A DNA stretch of 64,000 nt from Skermanella sp. TT6 (GCF_016653635.2 NZ_CP067420.1:1059501-1123500); one strand, 5' to 3'; counted from the first letter of the stretch, positions 42,903 through 53,484 are shown. Program-made: numbers and translations. Notes: generated from the letters alone by a model not told the origin.

Positions 42903-43571
42903 TCAACTTTGGGGAACCGGGGCCGGCGGCCATTTGCCGGCGGCGTCGCCCCACAGATCCGCCAATCGCTCGTCGCGGCCGCAACGGTACCTGTAGAAGC
43001 TGTATTTCAGATTGTTGGTGTTGTGGAAATCTTGATGATAGTCCTCGGCCGGGGTGAAGGAGGCCGGGTCGAGCGGGATCACCGGCGTCACCACCGGCCT
43101 GCCGAGCAGCTTTTCGATCCCCGCCTTGCTGTCCTCCGCCAACTTCCGCTGTTCCGGAGAGGAGACGAAGATCGCGGTCCGGTAGCTGTCTCCCCGGTCG
43201 CAGAACTGGCCGCCGGCATCGGTCGGATTGACGGTCCGCCAGAAATAGGAGATGAGCTGGCCGAAGCTGACCTTGGCCGGATCGTAGGTGATGCGGACCA
43301 CCTCCAGATGCCCGGTGCCGCCGGCGGAAACCATCTTATAGGTCGGGTTCGGCGTGTGGCCCCCGGCATATCCGGAGACCGTCTCGACGACGCCGGGCAC
43401 CTTGTCGAAGTCGGATTCGACGCACCAGAAGCAGCCGCCGGCGAGAATGACGCTTTCCGTCGCGGCCAGGGGCGTATCCTGGGCGGCGCTCGCGGCGGTC
43501 GCTCCCAGCAGGAGCCCGAGGGCCAGCGCCAGCCGGCGCCCGACGGGCGGCATGGTGAACTTCGTCTTCAT
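42903..43571 (-). CDS. msrA: Peptide-methionine (S)-S-oxide reductase, exported
   Basis: A 222-residue MsrA with a signal peptide (RRLALALGLLLGATAASAA), so it repairs oxidised methionine outside the cytoplasm. The catalytic cysteine is Cys47 in GGCFWC; then SGYAGGHTPNPTY, the GTGHLEVV segment and a C-terminal YRYRC resolving cysteine. Most MsrA proteins are cytoplasmic. It shares an envelope oxidative-defence theme with sodC 6 kb away. Confidence 0.94.
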   Translation of the reverse strand: MKTKFTMPPVGRRLALALGLLLGATAASAAQDTPLAATESVILAGGCFWCVESDFDKVPGVVETVSGYAGGHTPNPTYKMVSAGGTGHLEVVRITYDPAKVSFGQLISYFWRTVNPTDAGGQFCDRGDSYRTAIFVSSPEQRKLAEDSKAGIEKLLGRPVVTPVIPLDPASFTPAEDYHQDFHNTNNLKYSFYRYRCGRDERLADLWGDAAGKWPPAPVPQS

Positions 43572-43693
43572 GGCGCTTCCTCCGCCTGGGTGGTTCCTAC
43601 GAGGTTGATCTGGTCCGCCGTGCCGGCCGATGCCAGTCACGGTCGGGTGCCGCCCGGTCACATGCCCGTGAGGGAGCCGCCGGGCCTCCCCCT

Positions 43694-44890
43694 TCAGATC
43701 ACCTTGGCGGCGCGCAGCCGGCCGATCCGGTCGGCGGTATAGCCGAGCGCCGCCAGGATGGCGTCCGTGTGCTGGCCGAGCGCCGGGACCGGATCCATGC
43801 GGGCGTCGCCGTCGCCGGGAAATCCCGGCGGCAGCAGCGCCGGGATGGGGCCCTGTTCGGATCCGACCTCTCGCCAGCGGCCGCGCGTGGCCAGTTGCGG
43901 GTGGTCCCAGACGTCGGCCATGTCGTTGACGCGGCCGTTGGCGATGCGGGCCTCCTCCAGCCGGGCGATCACCTGCTCGGCGGTGAGAGCCGAGAATACC
44001 TCGGCGATGATGCGGCCGAGGTCGTCGCGCGCCGCGTGGCGCCGGGAATTGCTGGAGAAGCGCTCGTCGGCCGCCAGATCGGGCCGCCGCAGCACCAGCT
44101 CGCAGAATGCTACCCATTCCCGCTCGTTCTGCAATCCCAGCAGGACGGTCCGGCCGTCGCCCGTGGGGAACGGGCCGTAGGGATAGATGGTGGCGTGGCT
44201 GGCGCCGGCCCGCGCCGGCGGGGGTGCGCCGTCATGGGCGTAGTAGAGCGGATAGCCCATCCACTCCACCAGCGACTCCAGCATGGAAATGTCGATGTGC
44301 CGGCCCCGGCCCGTGTTCGCCCGGTGGAACAGGGCCGCCAGGATGCTGGAATAGGCGTACATCCCGGCGGCGATGTCCGCCACCGAGGCTCCCGCCTTGG
44401 ACGGCGTGTCGGGAGTGCCGGTGACCGAGAGGAACCCCGCCTCGCCCTGGATCAGCAGGTCGTAGGCCTTGCGGTCGCGGTAGGGGCCGTCGTTGCCGTA
44501 GCCGGAGATGTCGCAGACGATGATGCCGGGCTTCTCCGCGGCCAGGGCATCGTAAGAGAGGCCGAGGCGGGATGCCGCCCCGGGGGCCAGGTTCTGGACC
44601 ACGACGTCGGCCTGCTCCCGGATCAGGCGCTTCAGGATGTCCTGCGCCTCCGCGTCCTTGAGGTCGAGGGTCAGGCTTTCCTTGGATCGGTTGGTCCAGA
44701 CGAAGTGCGACGCAAGACCCTTGACCCGCTCGTCGTAGCCGCGGGCGAAATCCCCGACGCCCGGCCGCTCCACCTTGATCACCCGGGCGCCCAGGTCGGC
44801 GAGCTGGCGCGTCGCGAAGGGGGCGGCGATGGCGTGCTCCAGGGTGACGACCGTGATCCCGGCGAGCGGGCGGAGGGAACCGGCGCTCAT
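43694..44890 (-). CDS. CaiB/BaiF family CoA-transferase
   Basis: A 398-residue class III CoA-transferase. N-terminal LAGITVVTLEHAIAAPFATRQLADLGARVIKVERPGVGDFAR, the catalytic aspartate in KAYDLLIQGEAG, and the C-terminal domain with VNDMADVWDHPQL. It moves CoA between organic acids. Its start overlaps the hydratase stop, forming a two-gene pair like the mesaconyl-CoA C1-C4 transferase and mesaconyl-C4-CoA hydratase genes. The exact acid is unproven. Confidence 0.88.
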   Translation of the reverse strand: MSAGSLRPLAGITVVTLEHAIAAPFATRQLADLGARVIKVERPGVGDFARGYDERVKGLASHFVWTNRSKESLTLDLKDAEAQDILKRLIREQADVVVQNLAPGAASRLGLSYDALAAEKPGIIVCDISGYGNDGPYRDRKAYDLLIQGEAGFLSVTGTPDTPSKAGASVADIAAGMYAYSSILAALFHRANTGRGRHIDISMLESLVEWMGYPLYYAHDGAPPPARAGASHATIYPYGPFPTGDGRTVLLGLQNEREWVAFCELVLRRPDLAADERFSSNSRRHAARDDLGRIIAEVFSALTAEQVIARLEEARIANGRVNDMADVWDHPQLATRGRWREVGSEQGPIPALLPPGFPGDGDARMDPVPALGQHTDAILAALGYTADRIGRLRAAKVI

Positions 44891-45744
44891 CGGATCACCG
44901 CCGTCGCTTCCATGGTGAGCCAGCCTTCGTGGTCCCTCGCCCAGAGACGGAAGGTCCTGCCGTCCGGTTCCGGCCTGCCGCACACGAAGAAGGGGTTGGT
45001 GTCGAAGGTCGGGCGGACCGCTCGGAACTCGTAGCGGGCGACCTCCGCGTCGGGGAGGCGGTGGCGCAGCTGGTCGAGCAGCAGGGTGGCGATCAGCGGC
45101 CCGTGGACGACCAGGCCGGGATAGCCTTCGGTCTCGGTGACGTAGCGGCGGTCGTAATGGATGCGGTGGCCGTTGAAGGTCAGCGCGGAGTAGCGGAACA
45201 GCAGGACGTCGTCGGGCCGCCATTCCCGCTCCCAGGCGGCATCGGACGGGGCTTCCCGGGGAGCAGGGGCGGAGTCGCCGGGCTTCGGCGCCTCGCGGTA
45301 GACGATTTCGTGGAATTCGGTGATCGCCGGATCGGAGGGAGCATCGGCGGCGCCGGCCGTTCCGATCTCGTGCCGCACCTTCACGAAGACCAGGGGACCG
45401 GTGCGGCCGGATTTCTCCGTCACGTCCTGGATGGTTGAGACGCGTGTCACGCAGTCGCCGACCCGGACCGGCCGGTGGAATTCGAACCGGCTGCCGGCCC
45501 ACATGCGCCGCGGCAGCGGCACCGGCGGCAGGAAGCCGCCCCGCCTGGCGTGCCCGTCGGGACCGATCTCGGATTGCCGGTGCAGCGGCAGGAAATAGAG
45601 CCAGTGCCACAGGGCGGGCAGGGGAGTGCCGTCGGGCGGCCGGTCGGCCGGCCGGTCGAGCGTGGCGGACAGGGCGGCGTAGGGAGTCGCGGTCACGGTG
45701 TCCGATACCGTCTCGCTCCGGCCGATCCAGTCGCTGAAATCCAT
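44887..45744 (-). CDS. MaoC/FAS1-like acyl-CoA hydratase (mesaconyl-C4-CoA hydratase type)
   Basis: A 285-residue double-hotdog hydratase. The N-terminal half has WLYFLPLHRQSEIGPDGHARRGGFLPPVPLPRRMWAGSR. The C-terminal half has FRYSALTFNGHRIHYDRRYV and GYPGLVVHGPLIA, with the hydratase Asp/His residues (HYD, VHGP). The same architecture occurs in mesaconyl-C4-CoA hydratase and HTD2-like enzymes. It probably hydrates the CoA ester produced by the coupled CoA-transferase. Confidence 0.82.
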   Translation of the reverse strand: MDFSDWIGRSETVSDTVTATPYAALSATLDRPADRPPDGTPLPALWHWLYFLPLHRQSEIGPDGHARRGGFLPPVPLPRRMWAGSRFEFHRPVRVGDCVTRVSTIQDVTEKSGRTGPLVFVKVRHEIGTAGAADAPSDPAITEFHEIVYREAPKPGDSAPAPREAPSDAAWEREWRPDDVLLFRYSALTFNGHRIHYDRRYVTETEGYPGLVVHGPLIATLLLDQLRHRLPDAEVARYEFRAVRPTFDTNPFFVCGRPEPDGRTFRLWARDHEGWLTMEATAVIR

Positions 45745-45794
45745 GTCGAAGTCCCCTTGATACTTTCCGGAACAGATGCCGGCCGGTGCCCGGA

Positions 45795-46646
45795 TCAGAA
45801 CTCGTCCAGGTTCTCGTGCATTTCCTCGATCGAGGACAAGCGCTTTCGGCCTTCGGTGCCGGTCCTGGCGATCACCTGGTTCGCCAGCACATGGCAGAGC
45901 GCCAGCACCGCGACATGGTTGTCCAACGGCCCGTGGGAGCGGGTGTCGCAGCGCAGGAACCAAGTGGCCCCCGGATCCTCGGTCAATCCATGGTCGGCGA
46001 CATAGGCGATGCGGGTGCCGGCGCGCCGCGCGGCCGTGACGATCCGGCCTATTTCCGGCAGGCGGCGGCGCAGGCCGAAGACGATCGCGATGTCGTCCGG
46101 CCCGAAGCCTGCCAGATACTCGCCCAGCGTCTCGCCGGCCGCCGGCAGCAGCCGGACGCCGTCGCGCACCTGGATGAACTGCCAGCGCAGGTATCCCGCG
46201 AGGAAATAGCTGTTGCGGAACCCGACCAACCAGACCTGCCGGGCCGACGCGACGGCGCCGGCAAGGTCTTCGATCACGGCCGGGTCGATCTGCTGGAAGC
46301 TGCCGGCGATGTTGTCCGCGCATGTCTTCAGGTGCGCCTGGACGAAATCGGGTCCGGAGCCCGGCTGGGCCTGGTTCAGCAGGTAGAGCGGCGAGCCCCA
46401 GGATTTCGCCTCCCGCGCCAGCACCCGCAATTCCTCGTAATTGCGGAATCCCAGGCGCTGGACGAAGCGGCTGACCGCCGCGTTGGACGAGTTGGCGAGG
46501 CGCGCCAGCTCGGACGCGGAATAGCTGGCGATGTCGCCGGGATATTCGAGCATCAGGTCGGCCAGCCGCCGGTCGGTCGGCGACAGGTCGCCGTAGCAGG
46601 AGCGGATCCGTGCGGACAGCGACTGGGGGATGCTTGGGGCTTCCAT
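45795..46646 (-). CDS. MurR/RpiR family transcriptional regulator
   Basis: A 283-residue regulator. N-terminal HTH_6 domain (LSPTDRRLADLMLEYPGDIASYSASELARLANSSNAAVSRFVQRLGF) and C-terminal SIS domain (about 120-260) containing VWLVGFRNSYFLAGYLRWQF. It likely senses a phosphosugar-like or other small ligand. It lies 50 bases before the hydratase gene and divergent from the racemase, so it may control either. Confidence 0.88.
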   Translation of the reverse strand: MEAPSIPQSLSARIRSCYGDLSPTDRRLADLMLEYPGDIASYSASELARLANSSNAAVSRFVQRLGFRNYEELRVLAREAKSWGSPLYLLNQAQPGSGPDFVQAHLKTCADNIAGSFQQIDPAVIEDLAGAVASARQVWLVGFRNSYFLAGYLRWQFIQVRDGVRLLPAAGETLGEYLAGFGPDDIAIVFGLRRRLPEIGRIVTAARRAGTRIAYVADHGLTEDPGATWFLRCDTRSHGPLDNHVAVLALCHVLANQVIARTGTEGRKRLSSIEEMHENLDEF

Positions 46647-46769
46647 CCCGCCAAGGTACCGGTATGAAAATCCATTTTCACTAGGAAGGCATTCGTTGAC
46701 CTGAATTTCAAGGACGCCGAGGATGCGCGTCTAACGGAACCATTCGCAACCGACCTCGGGAGACCCGCC

Positions 46770-47531
46770 ATGCGGATCAAGGTGATCAACCCCAACACGA
46801 CGGCCGGCATGACGGCGAAGATCGGCGAGGCGGCGCGCGCGATCGCCGCGCCGGGAACGGAGATCGTCGCGGTCAATCCCGCCGCCGGCCCGGTATCGAT
46901 CGAAGGCCATTACGACGAGGCCGTCAGCGTCCTGGGCGTCCTGGAGGAGGTCAGGAAGGGCGAGGCCGAGGGGTGCGACGGCTATGTCATCGCCTGCTTC
47001 GGGGACCCCGGCCTGCTGGCCGCCCGCGAGGTCGCGACCGGACCGGTGGTCGGCATCGCCGAGGCCGCGATGCATGCGGCGAGCTTCATCTCGACCGGAT
47101 TTTCCATCGTGACGACGCTGACCCGGACCTGCGTGATCGCCGAGCATCTGGTCGAGCGCTACGGCATGCACCGCGCCTGCCGCAAGGTGCGCGGCACCGA
47201 CATCCCCGTGCTCGACCTGGAAGGCACCGGGGAGGAAGCGGGCGAGGGCGGCGGTCCGGTCTTCCGGGCGATCGTCGCGGAGTGCCGGCGGGCCGCGGCC
47301 GAGGACCGTTGCGGCGCCATCGTCCTGGGTTGCGCCGGCATGGCCGACTTGGTGGCCAGGGTCCAGCGCGAGGTCGGCCTGCCGGTGATCGACGGCGTGG
47401 CCGCGGCGGTCGTCCAGGTCGAGGGCTTGGTCAGGCTCGGCCTGGGAACCAGCAAGCACGGAGATCTCGCCTGGCCGCTGCCCAAGACCTACGTGGGGGA
47501 CCTCGCCCGCTTCGCCCCGGCGGCGCGGTAG
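46770..47531 (+). CDS. Asp/Glu/hydantoin racemase family protein
   Basis: A 253-residue racemase (HyuE/allantoin racemase group). N-terminus MRIKVINPNTTAGMT is the family hallmark. The two catalytic cysteines are in IACFGDPG and VLGCAGM. It racemises 5-substituted hydantoins or related ring compounds without cofactor. Divergent from the RpiR gene with a 123-base promoter region between. Convergent with the amidohydrolase. Confidence 0.88.
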   Translation: MRIKVINPNTTAGMTAKIGEAARAIAAPGTEIVAVNPAAGPVSIEGHYDEAVSVLGVLEEVRKGEAEGCDGYVIACFGDPGLLAAREVATGPVVGIAEAAMHAASFISTGFSIVTTLTRTCVIAEHLVERYGMHRACRKVRGTDIPVLDLEGTGEEAGEGGGPVFRAIVAECRRAAAEDRCGAIVLGCAGMADLVARVQREVGLPVIDGVAAAVVQVEGLVRLGLGTSKHGDLAWPLPKTYVGDLARFAPAAR

Positions 47532-47559
47532 GCGAGCGGTTGGTCCGCGGTCCCGTCGG

Positions 47560-48444
47560 TCAGTCGGCCCTCGGGATGCGGACCTTGGCGAGGATGTCGA
47601 TCAGCCGCTCCATATGGTCGGACAGGGTCGAGATATAGGGTTTCCGGGTGATCGTGCGCTCGTCCATGTAGAGCGACCGGTTGATCTCGACCTGGAGCGC
47701 ATGGATCCCCATGCGCGGCCGTCCGTAATGCCGGGTGGTGAAGCCGCCGGCATAGGGGGTGTTGCGGTTGACGACGTATCCATGGGCGCGGAGCGCGCGT
47801 TCGGCGGTCTCGATCAGCAGCGGCGTGCAGGAACTGCCGTAGCAGTCGCCCAGGACGAAATCCACCTTGGACCGGCCCGACGGCCCGTCGGCCGGGACGC
47901 CGGTGGAGGGCATGGAATGACAGTCGACCAGCACGCAATAGCCGAAGCGCTGGCGGGTCTGGTCGATCAGGCGCTTCAGCGCCGCATGGTAGGGGTGGTA
48001 GAACCGGTTGACCCGGCCCAGCGCTTCGGCGAAGCGCAGCTTGCCGCGATAGATCTCCTCCCCGTTCGCGACCACCTTCGCGATGGTCCCCAGGCCGGCG
48101 GCGACGCGGGGCGAGCGGGTGTTGACGTAGGCCGGAAGGGCGTCGGCGAACATCTCCGGGTCCAGCTCGAACGCCTCCCGGTTGGCGTCCAGGAAGGCCC
48201 GCGGAAACAGCGCCCGGATCAGCGGCGCCCCGAGCAAGGGGGCTGCCAGGAAGATCTCGTCGACGAAACTGTCCTCCGACTTGCGGAGCGCGAAACCGTC
48301 AAGCCTGGAGGCGGCCAGGAATTCGGGCAGGTACAAGGCACCGCTGTGCGGCGAAGCCAGCACCAGCGGGAGCGTCTGGACCGGTGGCTCCAGGATTTCG
48401 AAAACCCGGGCGCGGTCCGCATCGGCGTCGAAGTGGCGATCCAT
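47560..48444 (-). CDS. N-formylglutamate amidohydrolase family protein
   Basis: A 294-residue FGase family zinc hydrolase: LVLASPHSGALYLPEF (His and metal site), LRKSEDSFVDEIF, FLDANREAFELDPEMF, VDCHSMPS and HALQVEINRSLYMDE. It releases formate from N-formylglutamate or a similar N-acyl amino acid. No other histidine-utilisation genes are present. The ATG at 48444 is chosen over a TTG two codons upstream. Confidence 0.88.
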   Translation of the reverse strand: MDRHFDADADRARVFEILEPPVQTLPLVLASPHSGALYLPEFLAASRLDGFALRKSEDSFVDEIFLAAPLLGAPLIRALFPRAFLDANREAFELDPEMFADALPAYVNTRSPRVAAGLGTIAKVVANGEEIYRGKLRFAEALGRVNRFYHPYHAALKRLIDQTRQRFGYCVLVDCHSMPSTGVPADGPSGRSKVDFVLGDCYGSSCTPLLIETAERALRAHGYVVNRNTPYAGGFTTRHYGRPRMGIHALQVEINRSLYMDERTITRKPYISTLSDHMERLIDILAKVRIPRAD

Positions 48445-48563
48445 GGTCAATCTTGTGTAGCCGAATCAGACGGTTCTGTCATCTGGTGATGGCGAGGGCC
48501 GGGGCGGGGCAGGCCGGACTGTCCGCGGGATGAAGCTTTTTGCGTTTTGATGAACGAGAGGGC

Positions 48564-48592
48564 TTGCAGGGCCGTCCGCGGTTTGCTAATCA
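48564..48592 (+). promoter_or_regulatory. Probable promoter of tRNA-Val
   Basis: TTGCAG at 48564-48569, 17 bases, TAATCA at 48587-48592 (GCTAAT two bases earlier is an alternative -10). Transcription would begin about 35 bases before the tRNA, as is common for stable RNA genes in alphaproteobacteria. Confidence 0.5.
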
Positions 48593-48634
48593 CCGCTCCA
48601 CCGCAGCGGGGCACTGCCTCGCAGGCAAAAAGAT

Positions 48635-49874
<1,240 letters not shown>

Positions 49875-50185
49875 GGATCGATCCTCATGTCATTGACGAA
49901 GCGTATCAGCTGGTTCTCCGAGACGCAGAGACTCCGGCCGATCCTATGGTGACCGAGAACCCGCATCCGAATAAGCCTCAGTATCTCTTTCGGCTCAACG
50001 CGCAAGATTTGTGCGACCTCGTCCACGGTCAGGAAGGGTCCGATAGAAACAGCACTGGACAGAATGCGGGGCGACGGTTCCATGCCGGAGATAAGGGTCC
50101 GTTCTCGTCGCACCGGCACCCGCGGGAATTTTCGACAAGCGGCACCGTCAGGTCTCAGAAGGTCCTGGTCGATCACCCATCTCAC

Positions 50186-50548
50186 CCACCGTATTGTGGT
50201 GATGCATAATGAAGGGCTTGATCAAAGTCGTCACCTAAGGTTGGGTTCTCCCGCACTTTCCGTGGCAATGGTGAAGATCCTGGTTGTGGCCACATCTGTC
50301 CGGATGCGATTTCGGCGAAAATCCGCCGCCTGGGCAAATCGATCTCAACGAGATATCCGCTTTAGAGCACGGCGCTGAAGCGTTGAACCACGGAAAATGC
50401 GGGAGGATCAAAACCCTAACATTCTCTCTGGAGCAAGAGGTCGGCACCATCAGGGGGATCGCTTGAAGTGGGAACAAAAGCCGCATGGTTAGGCTGGGCA
50501 GGTTCAGGCGGCGGTGCCTGCGATGGTTTCGATGAGGTAAGCGCCTGA
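50186..50548. other. Intergenic region between the excisionase-like gene and the ISAs1 copy
   Basis: No gene seen. It contains the inverted-repeat element at 50239-50420 and is less GC-rich than the chromosome. The left end of the ISAs1 copy should lie in its last 60 bases, but no terminal repeat pair could be matched. Confidence 0.5.
50239..50420. repeat. MITE-like element with imperfect terminal inverted repeats
   Basis: GGGTTCTCCCGCACTTTCC at 50243-50261 (continuing GTGG) is an imperfect reverse complement of CCACGGAAAATGCGGGAG at 50388-50405. The 182-bp segment encodes nothing recognisable. The ends resemble those of ISL3-type elements as I remember them, so it may be a deleted IS derivative. 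Confidence 0.5.
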
Positions 50549-51618
50549 TCAACCGGCTTTTTTGCGCTTGACCGTGAGACTGTCCTTGCCCGAGGGCCTG
50601 AGCCGGATCAGGTTAAGGGCGATGCGTTGGACCAGGGCCATGTTGCGGGGACCGAACTGGGAGCGCAGGCGGGAGTAGTCGTCGCCGAAGACGACGTCCA
50701 GAACCCAACGGACCGAATTCTCAATGGACCAATGCCCCCAGACCGCCTCCAGGAACTGGTCCGCCGTCAGGTTCCGCGAGGTGATGTAGTACCGGGTGAG
50801 GGTGGTCATCTTGCCGTCGCGCAGCACCGTGCCCTCCACGGCGGCGACGTACCGGAGCCCGGCCCAAGGCGTCTTGCCGCCGAGCCCGGCCGGGGCCGGC
50901 ACCACTGTGCAGCGCCGCCGCTCCCGGCGGCCGTGCCCGGTGTCCTCGGTCTCGCAGCGTTGGACCGTTTCCGGCGCGGCCTGCTCGAGCGCCGCCTTGA
51001 TCCCGGCCAGCAGCTTGGGCTGGTTGGCCTTGACCGCGAGCAGGTAATCCGCCCCGGCCTCGACGATCTGGGCGGCGATCGGCCGGTAGCTGCCAGCCGC
51101 GTCGATCGTCACCAGCGAGCCCTTCAGGCGCAGCTTGTCGAGCAGCGAGGGGATCATGACCCGCTCGTTCGACTTGCCGTCCACGACCTCCTGGGCCGGA
51201 CCAGCCGCTGCTCGCGCGCGTAGGCCGACAGGGTGTGCAGCGGGCGCCGGCCGGTGCGTGCGTCGCCGCTGCGTCGCGAGGTCTTGCCGTCGATCGCGAT
51301 CAGGTCCGGCGCGTCGGGCCGGATCGCCCCGATCCAGCTCTCGAAGCACTCCTCGAAGGTGCCGGGGTCGAGCGCGTTGACCACGTCGGTCAGAGTGTCG
51401 TGGCTCGGCACGCCGCGCGCCAACGGCCGGATCCCGCGCAACGCCTCAAGGTTCATACGGGCAAAGCCCGCCGCCTCGACCATGTTGTCAGCCCCCGCCA
51501 GCACGATCAGCAGGATCTCGTCCAGCCGGTAGACCACTTTGCCCCGCTGGCGCGGGTCCTCAACGCTCGTGAAGAAGCCCAGAACCGTTCCCGAAGCTTC
51601 CACCATGGCGCCCTCCAA
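50549..51618 (-). pseudogene. ISAs1 family transposase, frameshifted
   Basis: The N-terminal part (51154-51618) reads GKVVYRLDEILLIVLAGADN and APDLIAIDGKTSRRSGDART. The C-terminal part (50549 to about 51195) reads EVVDGKSNERVMIPSLLDKL, FLEAVWGHWSIENSVRWVLDVVFGDD and QRIALNLIRL. The two are in different frames. A one-base deletion in CTGGTCC-GGCCCAGGAGG (about 51197) breaks the expected LVLAQEVVDGK. All DDE-type motifs are otherwise present, so inactivation looks recent, or the break is a sequencing error. Confidence 0.85.
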
Positions 51619-51891
51619 AACTGAGGGTTCCTATGAATCACATTTCCGAAACGGATGGAATCCTAACGCCAAACCCCTTCTAGCGATTGCTCTGGCACCA
51701 TGACGCGACCGGCGCGTATCAGCGGAATTAATGACGCTGCCTGGATCCGGCCCGGAAATCTGAACCCACATACATTCCAGCAACTGAACAACGGTCGCAC
51801 TCGACACCACCGCTCCTGCCCTGCTGCTTGGCCCGTTCGCGACATCGCGCGACGGAGCCGTTCTACGACAACCAGCAGGGATGACTATCTG

Positions 51892-52296
51892 ATGCTCCTA
51901 TCCCATCACCGTCCCGTATCAGTCGTCATGTTCCGGTCAGGCACCCGGTTGAGCGCACGGGTGCATGCGCCGACTGCGGCGGACGCGGAAGAGGTCATGA
52001 AGGCCATTCGCGACAATGTCGTCGGCGACCTGGACCCGATCGCCGCCGAGAGCCGCACGATGACTGGCGGCTGCGGCTCGGAGTGCCGACTGGAAGTGGA
52101 CCTGGCTGAGCCGCTCAGCCGCCGCCGGCTCGACCGCGCCGGCCGTCTGGTCGACGGGACCATGCTGCGACTCGGCTATCAGCTGGATCGCACCGTCACT
52201 GCGGACAGCGGCCAGTTCGTCAGCGTGTACAGGGTACGAGGGGATGGCGCGCGCCGCCGCACTGTCCATCACCGCCGCAGCGGAGGCCGGCGATGA
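51892..52296 (+). CDS. Hypothetical protein (element cargo)
   Basis: A 134-residue protein of unknown family. The N-terminal part (SVVMFRSGTRLSARVHAPTAADAEEVMKAIRD) looks like a small alpha-beta fold. Its stop overlaps the next small gene by four bases, so the two form a unit. The frame is open further upstream to 51700, but that part overlaps low-information sequence next to the IS. The start at 51892 is a judgement. Confidence 0.55.
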   Translation: MLLSHHRPVSVVMFRSGTRLSARVHAPTAADAEEVMKAIRDNVVGDLDPIAAESRTMTGGCGSECRLEVDLAEPLSRRRLDRAGRLVDGTMLRLGYQLDRTVTADSGQFVSVYRVRGDGARRRTVHHRRSGGRR

Positions 52297-52496
52297 GAGG
52301 CGACATTCTGGCACGCGTCGTTCAGATCGCACATATGGCAGGCTACGATGTGAGACACGCCAGCCGCTCATCCGGCGCCGATGGGTGCCTGCTGATCCGC
52401 GGACACCAAGTCCTGCGCTTCGAGACGCCGGCCGACGCGGCGATCTATCTCGCAGGGGTGCACGACATGATGGGCATGCTGCTCGATCAGGTCTGA
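52293..52496 (+). CDS. Small hypothetical protein (element cargo)
   Basis: A 67-residue protein (MRGDILARVVQIAHMAGYDV...). The ATG overlaps the upstream stop (ATGA). No recognised motif; it ends with an amphipathic helix containing FETPADAAIYLAGVHDMM. A strong hairpin follows 20 bases after the stop. Confidence 0.6.
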   Translation: MRGDILARVVQIAHMAGYDVRHASRSSGADGCLLIRGHQVLRFETPADAAIYLAGVHDMMGMLLDQV

Positions 52497-52515
52497 GGAC
52501 CGCCCAATCCGGGAA

Positions 52516-52567
52516 ACGGCCGTGGGCAGGCAGAGCGGAGATCCACGCTCCGCCTGCCCACGGCCGT
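52516..52567. terminator. Strong hairpin between convergent genes
   Basis: Sixteen-bp perfect stem ACGGCCGTGGGCAGGC / GCCTGCCCACGGCCGT, then one mismatch and five more pairs (GAGCG/CGCTC) around an eight-base loop. It lies between the + strand small gene and the - strand gene ending at 52600. No U-tract; likely a bidirectional terminator. Confidence 0.7.
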
Positions 52568-52599
52568 GACACAGCCGGGAGGGGACCATTCCCACCGGT

Positions 52600-53484
52600 T
52601 CAGCCGCTCTGCGGTCCGGAGCACAGCAGCCCCAGCGTCCTGGCGATCCGGGCGAGGCGGGCCGTGTCGGAAGCCCGCGACGCGGCGGCGAGCGCCCGAA
52701 GCAGCTCACGGTCTCCTTCGTGAGCCGAAAACGTCATCGCGACGATGCTCTTCTCGATCTTCCGCCGGTCCCTGGCCATCCGGTCTGCCTCGGTCTTGTC
52801 CTTCCACTTGCGCTGTCCGCCCGGCCGACGGTCCGGAACCTGGACCGCATCGCGGGCAGTCCGACTCCACCCAGGCTGGACAATTGGCGCAGCGGCCGCG
52901 GGTAGATCGATCTTCTCACAGGTTTCAGCCGGCAGGTGCACACCGACACCGGCTATCAGCCGATGCCAGGCGTCCGCCAACGCGGCGTCCAGCATCTCGC
53001 GCACCTGAAAGGCGCGTTGGCTCACCTCCTCCGACAGCCGGATTCCCGTCGCGTGAAGATCATCGATTTCGGCGCCCCACGACCCCAGCGTGGCCTGGGT
53101 CGTCTGAATGGCTGTTGACCCCTCGTAATGCTGGGTTTGGGTGACATGGCCCAGGCCAACGGTGTAGAGCCACAGTGCCCGCCGGAACTTATCCGGCTCT
53201 GGTTCGGACTGCGCAAACCTTCTGGCAACTTCTGCAACCAGAATAGACCAGTTCCCGGTGTCGATTTCTACAGGCTCGCGGACGAGACTGCCGGACGCGT
53301 TTGATGACGCAAAGGCCCAAGCTTCGTGGTTGATGATTTCAAGACAGTCAAAATAGTCGCATCCCCGCACGGCAGCAACTCCGCCCTGTTCGCTCGCGTT
53401 GACGCAGGATCTGGAATGATCCGGTTCGTGCGTCAACCGAGGTGAATAGTCCTGCGTATAATTTATTTGCAGGACGATCGACAA
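52600..53484 (-). CDS. Hypothetical protein (element cargo)
   Basis: A 294-residue protein, family not recognised. Acidic central part (WSILVAEVARRFAQSEPEPDKFRRALWLYTVGLGHVTQTQHYEG) is followed by a basic region (RRPGGQRKWKDKTEADRMARDRRKIEK) and a C-terminal helix (DRELLRALAAASRASDTARLARIARTLG). No signal peptide or membrane helix. Codon use is somewhat less GC-biased at the N-terminus. Divergent from the mobilization genes. Confidence 0.6.
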   Translation of the reverse strand: MSIVLQINYTQDYSPRLTHEPDHSRSCVNASEQGGVAAVRGCDYFDCLEIINHEAWAFASSNASGSLVREPVEIDTGNWSILVAEVARRFAQSEPEPDKFRRALWLYTVGLGHVTQTQHYEGSTAIQTTQATLGSWGAEIDDLHATGIRLSEEVSQRAFQVREMLDAALADAWHRLIAGVGVHLPAETCEKIDLPAAAAPIVQPGWSRTARDAVQVPDRRPGGQRKWKDKTEADRMARDRRKIEKSIVAMTFSAHEGDRELLRALAAASRASDTARLARIARTLGLLCSGPQSG

